Shown piece after piece: positions 6,786-12,437 of a DNA stretch of 12,437 nt. This DNA is from Paracoccaceae bacterium (GTDB lineage: Bacteria > Pseudomonadota > Alphaproteobacteria > Rhodobacterales > Rhodobacteraceae), in NCBI GenBank assembly GCA_024304875.1, contig JAMWZF010000061.1, forward strand, positions 1-12,437. The letters are read 5' to 3'. The notes below the pieces were generated by a model. The model had not been told where the DNA came from. It did no database searches and was given only the letters and a program-made list of their open reading frames with translations. Both the position numbers and the translations under genes were made by a program. How positions within the stretch are numbered: position 1 is the first letter of the stretch; each line of letters begins with the position of its first letter.

Positions 6786-7906
6786 CGACGCTCATCGGTG
6801 TCGGGACGCGGCTGGGCATCGTTGCCTTCGACGCACTGCATGTCGACGGGCGCAGGGCGCAGCCGACCCGGGTGCGGCTGCGGTTCGACGATGCGGGGCA
6901 GCGGCTGACGTCGGACAGCGGGCTTCGCTGGCCCTTCGCCGATCTGCGGGCGCTGCGGGACCAGGCCGACCCGGCGCGCGTGATCCTGCGCCTCGCCGGC
7001 AACGGGACGGAGCGGCTGATGCTCTCCGACCCCGAGGCGATCCGGCTGATCCGCACCCGCGCGCCCGACCTCTGGAAGAGGCCGCCTGTCCCCGGGCTCT
7101 GGCGGCTCTGGGCTTGGGCGGGCGCGGCGATGGCCTCGGTCGCGCTGATCATCTTCGTCCTCATTCCCGTCATGGCCGACCAACTGGCCCGCTTCATCCC
7201 GCCACGGGGAGAGAGAGCGCTGGGCGAGGCGACCTTCCAGCAGGTCCGCCGGGCGCTGGACCAGCGCGGCGTTGGCGGTCTGCGGGTCTGCACCCGGCCC
7301 GAGGGACGGGCGGCGCTGGACAACCTCGTGGCCCGGCTGACGGACGAGGCAGACCTGCCGGCCGAGCTGACGGTGCATGTCCTCGACAGCGAACTGGTAA
7401 ACGCCTTCGCCCTGCCCGGCGGGATCGTCGTGTTGTTCGACGGCCTGATCGACGCCGCCGGGACGCCCGAGGAGGTCGCCGCCGTGCTGGCGCACGAGAT
7501 CGGCCATGTCGCCGCCCGCGATCCGACCCGCATCGCCCTGCGGTCGGCTGGCTCCATCGGGGTGCTCGGTCTGCTCCTCGGCGATTTCGCGGGCGGCGCC
7601 GTGGTGCTGTTCCTGGCGAACCAGGTGATTCAGGCCGACTACAGCCGGCAGGCCGAGGCGGCCGCGGATGCCTATGCCGGCGATCTGCTCGTCGAGGCGG
7701 GCCTGCCCCCCTCGGCCATCGCGGATTTCTTCCAGCGGCTGCAGGCGCGGGGCGGCGAGCCCGCGGGCCTTCTGGTCCACCTGCGGTCCCACCCGGCGCT
7801 CGGCGACCGCATCGCCGCAGCGCGGGACAGGGACCCCGGATCGGCTGCGCTGCCGCCAGCTCTCACCGAGGCTCAGTGGCAGGCGCTCAGAAGTATCTGC
7901 CCCTGA
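6782..7906 (+). CDS. M48-family membrane-anchored zinc metallopeptidase
   Basis: A 374-residue protease. It has a beta-rich N-terminal domain (1-95), one transmembrane segment (about 107-130) and a C-terminal M48 domain. Catalytic features are all present: NAFALPGG (208-214), the zinc motif HEIGH (238-242), a probable third ligand Glu292 in SRQAEAAADAYA, and SHPALGDRI (336-344). These resemble BepA/LoiP/HtpX-type quality-control proteases. With one membrane span, the N-domain is likely cytoplasmic and the catalytic domain periplasmic, though the reverse cannot be excluded. The ATG at 6782 overlaps the DUF898 stop (ATGA), which implies coupled synthesis and perhaps a complex. It is the last gene of the overlapping group; a 69-base gap follows. 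Likely substrates are misfolded envelope proteins or the neighbouring proteins, which is inference. Confidence 0.92.
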   Translation: MTTLIGVGTRLGIVAFDALHVDGRRAQPTRVRLRFDDAGQRLTSDSGLRWPFADLRALRDQADPARVILRLAGNGTERLMLSDPEAIRLIRTRAPDLWKRPPVPGLWRLWAWAGAAMASVALIIFVLIPVMADQLARFIPPRGERALGEATFQQVRRALDQRGVGGLRVCTRPEGRAALDNLVARLTDEADLPAELTVHVLDSELVNAFALPGGIVVLFDGLIDAAGTPEEVAAVLAHEIGHVAARDPTRIALRSAGSIGVLGLLLGDFAGGAVVLFLANQVIQADYSRQAEAAADAYAGDLLVEAGLPPSAIADFFQRLQARGGEPAGLLVHLRSHPALGDRIAAARDRDPGSAALPPALTEAQWQALRSICP

Positions 7907-7919
7907 GACGTCGCCTCGA

Positions 7920-7947
7920 TTGCGCCCCGGCAGCGGCTGGGCTAGGC
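7920..7947 (+). promoter_or_regulatory. Weak promoter candidate before the lipoprotein gene
   Basis: TTGCGC (7920-7925) and CTAGGC (7942-7947) are 16 bases apart in the 69-base gap after the peptidase gene. Both boxes match poorly, and no terminator separates the two genes, so readthrough from the parC group is at least as likely. Confidence 0.2.
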
Positions 7948-7975
7948 AGGACGGGCTGACTGATCGGAGGGCCTC

Positions 7976-8611
7976 ATGCGCCGCATCGCACTTCTCATCT
8001 CGTGTCTGGCCCTACTGACCGCCTGCGCCCGCGACGACCTGACCCTCGCGCCCGAGCCGATCGGCACCTACCAGCCCGGCCACCTTCTGGCGGTCGCGCC
8101 CGATCCGACCATCGGCCCCCTCAGCCGCGTCGCGGACGAGGGGCAGTGGGTGGAACAGATGCAGGCCTCCCTGGAGGAGCGATTCCGAGGCCGGTTCAAC
8201 GGCGGCAAGACCTACCACATCGGCGTCGCGATCGAGGCCTACGTGCTCGCCTTTCCCGGCATTCCGCTGGTCTATTCGCCGAAGTCCGTCCTGATCTTCT
8301 CGGTCAATTTCTATGATGACGCGACCCGCCAGCGCCTGAACGCGGAACCGATCCAGCTGACAGTCTTCGAAGCCTGCTGCACGGTGCCCTTCCTCGGCTC
8401 GGGCCTGACCAAGTCGAAGGAGGAACAGATGGAAGCCCTCGCCTTCAATGCCGCCCGCGCGATCGAGCGGACGATGCGCGAGAACGGCCAGTGGTTCGGC
8501 GGTGTCTCCCAGGCCCAGGCGCAGGACGACACGATCCGCAGCGGCAACGTCCTGGTGGACGACCCCGACATGGTCGCTCCGCCGCAGCAGGACCCGAACG
8601 CCGGCAGCTGA
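7976..8611 (+). CDS. Small lipoprotein of unknown function
   Basis: A 211-residue lipoprotein. The signal peptide is basic (MRR), then hydrophobic, and ends in the lipobox LTAC, so Cys17 would be lipidated after cleavage by signal peptidase II. The mature part has an amphipathic stretch (52-75), a beta-rich core (78-132) and a vicinal Cys134-Cys135 pair, then a helix with basic and acidic residues (145-172) and a disordered tail rich in Gln, Asp and Pro. I recognise no catalytic motif. A strong ribosome-binding site GGAGG (7966-7970) lies 5 bases before the ATG. A hairpin follows the stop. It could be the final gene of the upstream envelope group or independent; an Asp after Cys17 is absent (Ala-Arg follows), which would favour outer-membrane sorting by the E. 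coli rule. Confidence 0.8.
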   Translation: MRRIALLISCLALLTACARDDLTLAPEPIGTYQPGHLLAVAPDPTIGPLSRVADEGQWVEQMQASLEERFRGRFNGGKTYHIGVAIEAYVLAFPGIPLVYSPKSVLIFSVNFYDDATRQRLNAEPIQLTVFEACCTVPFLGSGLTKSKEEQMEALAFNAARAIERTMRENGQWFGGVSQAQAQDDTIRSGNVLVDDPDMVAPPQQDPNAGS

Positions 8612-8616
8612 CATCG

Positions 8617-8633
8617 CGGCCCCTCCGGGGCCG
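8617..8633 (+). terminator. GC-rich hairpin after the lipoprotein gene
   Basis: CGGCCCC-TCC-GGGGCCG is a perfect 7-base-pair stem with a 3-base loop, starting 6 bases after the stop codon. No run of T follows, so termination would be inefficient or factor-dependent. Its position makes a transcript-end role plausible. Confidence 0.45.
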
Positions 8634-8663
8634 GCGCTGCGGCGCTGGCCGTCCAGCTTTGGC

Positions 8664-8692
8664 TTGAACTTCCCGCCGCGCCCGAATATGTC
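8664..8692 (+). promoter_or_regulatory. Candidate tuf promoter
   Basis: TTGAAC (8664-8669) and TATGTC (8687-8692) are 17 bases apart. The -35 box is fair and the -10 box has three of six consensus bases. A start near 8699 would give a leader of about 53 bases carrying the hairpin at 8710-8725. Confidence 0.4.
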
Positions 8693-8709
8693 GCCCGCGA
8701 TATTGAACC

Positions 8710-8725
8710 GGGCCCATGCGGGCCC
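8710..8725 (+). promoter_or_regulatory. Hairpin in the tuf leader
   Basis: GGGCCC-ATGC-GGGCCC forms a perfect 6-base-pair stem with a 4-base loop, 26 bases before the tuf start. The loop contains an in-frame ATG (8716) that could be mistaken for the start; pairing around it argues against use. It may protect the 5' end of the message or modulate ribosome access. Confidence 0.45.
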
Positions 8726-8751
8726 CCCAGACGACGAGGCGCCAGGCTCCA

Positions 8752-9927
<1,176 letters not shown>

Positions 9928-9959
9928 GGATTTTCAAAACCGTGGGCCCGGCCCGGCAG

Positions 9960-9979
9960 TCGTTTGCGTGGGCATACGA
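9960..9979 (+). repeat. Inverted repeat 1 downstream of tuf
   Basis: The arms TCGTTTGC and GGCATACGA can pair with seven base pairs and one T-T mismatch around a 4-base loop (GTGG). It starts 33 bases after the tuf stop and is the first of three hairpins before the terminator. Confidence 0.45.
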
Positions 9980-9998
9980 TGAGAGGGAAGGGCAGCAC

Positions 9999-10019
9999 AC
10001 GGTCGCAATTGAAGACCGT
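9999..10019 (+). repeat. Inverted repeat 2 downstream of tuf
   Basis: ACGGTC and GACCGT form a perfect 6-base-pair stem around a 9-base loop (GCAATTGAA). Its right arm overlaps the next palindrome by two bases, so the two structures cannot both be complete. Confidence 0.5.
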
Positions 10020-10043
10020 AAGGCGGGGTCGACCTCGCCTTAC
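10018..10043 (+). repeat. 26-base near-perfect palindrome downstream of tuf
   Basis: The halves GTAAGGCGGGGTC and GACCTCGCCTTAC are complementary apart from one G-T pair, which would be G-U in RNA. The dyad is centred between 10030 and 10031 with no spacer. It could be an RNA hairpin or a binding site for a dimeric protein. No T run follows, so it is not a standard terminator. Confidence 0.6.
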
Positions 10044-10060
10044 CGGACCAGCACAGTGAC

Positions 10061-10090
10061 AAGGCCGCCCCACCCGGGCGGCCTTTCTCG
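10061..10090 (+). terminator. Intrinsic terminator for tuf
   Basis: AAGGCCGCCC and GGGCGGCCTT (10061-10070 and 10076-10085) form a perfect 10-base-pair stem with loop CACCC, followed by a short T-rich run TTCTCGTT. This is the strongest terminator in the window and ends the tuf transcript about 150 bases after its stop codon. Confidence 0.85.
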
Positions 10091-10126
10091 TTGGCAGGCG
10101 CGACCCGACCCGATGTTCTGTCGCCT

Positions 10127-10145
10127 ACGCGCCTGTTCGGCGCGT
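10127..10145 (+). promoter_or_regulatory. Hairpin just before the secreted-protein gene
   Basis: ACGCGCC-TGTTC-GGCGCGT is a perfect 7-base-pair stem with a 5-base loop, ending 14 bases before the ATG at 10160. It abuts the weak ribosome-binding site GGAA (10149-10152), so it may shape translation start or serve as a leader structure. A poor promoter-like TTGGCA lies at 10091-10096. Confidence 0.4.
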
Positions 10146-10159
10146 GATGGAATGACCCG

Positions 10160-11203
10160 ATGACAGCTCCCCGGCTCGCCGCCACCCTCCTTGCCCTGCT
10201 TTTTGCCTGCATCGGCCCGGCCCATGCCCAGCCGATCCCCGGCGCGGACGACCCCCGCCTGATCGCGGCAGCCGAGGACTGGCTGATGGCCGACGACCCG
10301 CTGCCGCCCCTGTGGCAGATCGGCGAGCTGGCTGCGGCGGGCAACGTCGCCGCCCGGCAGATGGCCAACGGGATCAGCCGGTTCGAGATAGCCGTCATCC
10401 ACCCGCACCTGTCGCAGGAGGCGCGCTTCGCCCTCGTTCCGCCCGACCGGCACCCCGGGGGCCCCTCGCCGTTCAGCCCCTACCGCGTGGAGACCCCGGA
10501 GAGGCCCGGCGTCGCGCTCGGGCGGCTTGCGGAGGCGGAGACCTTCGAGGCCTTGCGCGCGGAGGCCGAGGGCCTGATCGCGGCCGGCTTTCGCGGCGCG
10601 GTCGCGGAGCGGCTGGGCGGCGTCACCATCGGCCAGCCCCCCGACTTCGAACGCGAGATCTTCGACTACGCCGAGGAGGTCCTCGGCCCGGAAGACCGGG
10701 ACATGTCCGGGGTCTGGAGTTGGCTCTACGTCCAGTCCGTGCTCGAAGCACAGGGGTTCCGTGATGCTCCCGACGATGGGGAGCGTCCTCTCTGGATCGC
10801 ATCGCGCAACGAGGCCGTCCACGCAGCCCTGAAGGACGGGTATTGGACCGCCATCCGCGCCGCGGGCCTGATGGCGGAGTTCGACCCCGCCATCCTCCAG
10901 GGTCTTGCCGCAGAGGATGCCGACCTGGTGCGCATCGGCCGCCTGCTCGTGCCGTCCGACAGGGACACGGAGGCGGCGGCGGCCCTGACCGCTGCCGACC
11001 GCGAGAGGATCGGCGCAGTCCTCTTGCGGGATGCCGAGCGGTCGCTCTACCTGCGCCCCATGCGGACTCTCTGCCGGCAGGCCTGTCCGGGCGAGGAGGC
11101 GACATGCATGGGATACGGGGTCGCAGCCGACATTCCGGTCGGAGCGGGTCACCCCCTGAGCCGTCCGGGGGCCGAGACTGGCGGGCGGCGGCGGACAGGC
11201 TAG
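10160..11203 (+). CDS. Secreted protein of unknown function
   Basis: A 347-residue exported protein. A cleavable signal peptide is visible with cleavage likely after AHA (residue 23). The mature protein is mostly helical and acidic; an early segment (LWQIGELAAAGNVAARQMANG, about 51-71) resembles the first helix pair of a Sel1-like repeat, but I see no regular repeat after it. Near the C-terminus three cysteines, 305, 309 and 316, lie in the pattern C-x3-C-x6-C (CRQACPGEEATC), which could bind metal or form disulfides. The C-terminal 30 residues are low in structure and end in GGRRRTG. A GGAA ribosome-binding site and a hairpin precede the start. The ZntB-like gene follows after 37 bases on the same strand, so the two may form a transcription unit. 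Confidence 0.78.
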   Translation: MTAPRLAATLLALLFACIGPAHAQPIPGADDPRLIAAAEDWLMADDPLPPLWQIGELAAAGNVAARQMANGISRFEIAVIHPHLSQEARFALVPPDRHPGGPSPFSPYRVETPERPGVALGRLAEAETFEALRAEAEGLIAAGFRGAVAERLGGVTIGQPPDFEREIFDYAEEVLGPEDRDMSGVWSWLYVQSVLEAQGFRDAPDDGERPLWIASRNEAVHAALKDGYWTAIRAAGLMAEFDPAILQGLAAEDADLVRIGRLLVPSDRDTEAAAALTAADRERIGAVLLRDAERSLYLRPMRTLCRQACPGEEATCMGYGVAADIPVGAGHPLSRPGAETGGRRRTG

Positions 11204-11240
11204 TCTCTCGGAAACCCCTGACGCTGCCCAGAGAGCCCCG

Positions 11241-12224
11241 ATGACCGACGACCCGATCCTCTTCGCCCTCTCCCTCGACGGCCCGCGCCCCGGCGCCGTG
11301 CTGCAGGGCGAGCCCGAGATCGCGCAGGTGCTGGAATCGGACGAACTTGGGTGGATCCACATGCAAGCTGACAACCCCGCCTCGGCCGAGTGGATCGAGG
11401 CGCACATGGGCTACCTGCCCGCCGCGGTGACCGAGGCCCTTCTGGCCGATGTCACCCGCCCGAGGACCACCTTCCATGGAGGCGGCGCCATGGTCCACCT
11501 GCGCGGGGTCAACACCAACCCGGGGGCCGAGCCCGAGGACATGGTCTCGCTCCGTCTCTGGATCGAGCCGGCCCGGATCGTCACCCTCTCGCGCCGGCCA
11601 CTGGCCTCGATCGGGGAGCTGCGCGCCGCGATCGAGAGCGGCGACGGCCCGCAGACCGCGGGTGCCTTCCTGGCCTACCTCGTCGACCGGCTGAACGAGA
11701 AGATCGACGGCCGGATCGACACGCTGGACGAGGAGGGCGAGGCGATCGAGGCCGCCGTCCTGGCCGACACCATCGACGGCAAGGCGCTGCAGCGGCGGAT
11801 CACCGATACCCGGCAGGAGCTGGTCGACCTGCGCCGCTATCTGCGCCCCCAGCGCGAGGCGCTGATCGCGCTCGGCGGCTCCCGCGCGACCTTCGCGACC
11901 GAGGACGAGCGGTTGCAGCTGGCCGAGGATGCCGACCGGCTGACCCGCGCCGTCGAGGTGCTGGACGGGCTGGCCGAGCGGCTGCTTGTCTCGCGCGACG
12001 AGATCGCGAACAGCGCATCAGACCGTCTGAACCGGAACCTCTACATCCTGTCGGTGATCTCGGCGATCTTCCTGCCGCTGGGATTCCTCACGGGCCTCAT
12101 GGGCATCAACCTCGCCGGCATGCCGGGCGCGTCATGGGAGCCGGCATTCTGGGTCTTCGCCGCCGGGCTGGGGGTGATCTTCGTGGTCCAGGTTCTGATT
12201 CTGTGGCGGCTGCGGTTCGTTTGA
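11241..12224 (+). CDS. zntB: ZntB-like CorA-family divalent-cation transporter
   Basis: A 327-residue membrane protein of the CorA/ZntB superfamily. It has a large cytoplasmic N-terminal alpha/beta domain, a long helical stalk (about 150-265) rich in charged residues, and two C-terminal transmembrane helices (about 268-287 and 303-323). The pore-mouth signature that reads GMN in CorA is GIN here (288-290, TGLMGINLAGMPG), as in ZntB-type members, which transport zinc with protons. Members work as pentamers in the inner membrane. The choice of zinc over magnesium or another metal rests on that motif alone. ATG 11241 is preceded by GAGAG (11231-11235). It follows the secreted-protein gene by 37 bases with no terminator between. 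The tail LWRLRFV is short, as expected for the family. Confidence 0.85.
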   Translation: MTDDPILFALSLDGPRPGAVLQGEPEIAQVLESDELGWIHMQADNPASAEWIEAHMGYLPAAVTEALLADVTRPRTTFHGGGAMVHLRGVNTNPGAEPEDMVSLRLWIEPARIVTLSRRPLASIGELRAAIESGDGPQTAGAFLAYLVDRLNEKIDGRIDTLDEEGEAIEAAVLADTIDGKALQRRITDTRQELVDLRRYLRPQREALIALGGSRATFATEDERLQLAEDADRLTRAVEVLDGLAERLLVSRDEIANSASDRLNRNLYILSVISAIFLPLGFLTGLMGINLAGMPGASWEPAFWVFAAGLGVIFVVQVLILWRLRFV

Positions 12225-12361
12225 CGGGGGCCCTCGCCGTGCGGAGCCGTTGTCAGACCGTCTGAGGCGTTGACGGATTAGATTGAGGGGACGCGACCTG
12301 GTCCCTCGTCACGACAGGCCGGTCCATGCACGAGGTGTGCCCGTCCCCTGCACCAGATCCC
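12225..12361. other. Non-coding stretch after the transporter gene
   Basis: The only structures seen are a short hairpin TCAGA-CCG-TCTGA (12253-12265), without a T run, and an imperfect GAGGGGAC/GTCCCTC pairing (12285-12307). TTGACG at 12270-12275 looks like a -35 box but no convincing -10 box lies at the right distance. No long open frame is supported here. Confidence 0.35.
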
Positions 12362-12437
12362 ATGTCTTTCGTGCCGCTGCCCGAGGGCTCGGTGCATTCC
12401 GGGGACGCGCTGGCGGGGGTAAGGCGGGGGTGGGCCC
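12362..12437 (+). CDS. Possible 5' end of a gene cut by the right edge
   Basis: From ATG 12362 the frame is open to the window end and reads MSFVPLPEGSVHSGDALAGV then RRGWA. An in-frame ATG at 12326 would add 12 residues. No clear ribosome-binding site precedes either start. The product is not recognisable from 25 residues, and a minus-strand gene end cannot be excluded because the minus frames are also open. Confidence 0.25.
   Translation, partial: MSFVPLPEGSVHSGDALAGVRRGWA

Noticed and set aside
9999..10043. Possible tRNA or selenocysteine tRNA because of an anticodon-arm-like hairpin
   Set aside because: The loop is 9 bases rather than 7, no acceptor stem pairs around it, and no T-arm consensus or terminal CCA is positioned correctly on either strand.
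11204..11240. CTCTC/GAGAG pairing that could hide the ribosome-binding site of the transporter gene
   Set aside because: A 5-base stem with a 21-base loop is too weak to support without structure data.

Overview
The window is GC-rich with strongly GC-biased third codon positions. A 391-residue EF-Tu, a ParC with alphaproteobacterial features, a HIG1/adenosyltransferase pair and one promoter matching the alphaproteobacterial GCTANAWC-type -10 box all point to Alphaproteobacteria, most likely order Rhodobacterales. This is a judgement from remembered family features, not from a search. It reads as ordinary chromosome: I see no insertion sequence, integrase, CRISPR array, tRNA or rRNA.

Layout. 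The left part (1-2227) is transcribed leftwards. An SH3-domain envelope protein is followed by a short-chain dehydrogenase (SDR). A separately promoted pair then encodes a HIG1 twin-transmembrane protein and a PduO-type cobalamin adenosyltransferase that runs off the left edge. A divergent region (2228-2443) carries a good minus-strand promoter for the SH3 gene.

From 2444 everything runs rightwards. parC (topoisomerase IV subunit A) is followed after 3 bases by four tightly packed envelope genes: two small paralogous four-cysteine anchored proteins, a DUF898/YjgN multi-pass membrane protein and a membrane-anchored M48 metallopeptidase. The three internal junctions are 4-base stop/start overlaps (GTGA, GTGA, ATGA). 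Then come a small lipoprotein, tuf with a structured leader and a highly structured 3' region ending in a strong hairpin terminator, a secreted protein of unknown function, and a ZntB/CorA-type transporter. The last 213 bases hold weak structure and possibly the first codons of another gene.

The best candidate for something undescribed is the cassette at 4766-7906. The overlaps imply coupled translation. The parts (two disulfide-type periplasmic paralogs, a DUF898 channel-like protein, an M48 protease facing the periplasm) suggest an envelope module, but its function is unknown. The second most unusual feature is the run of three hairpins between tuf and its terminator.
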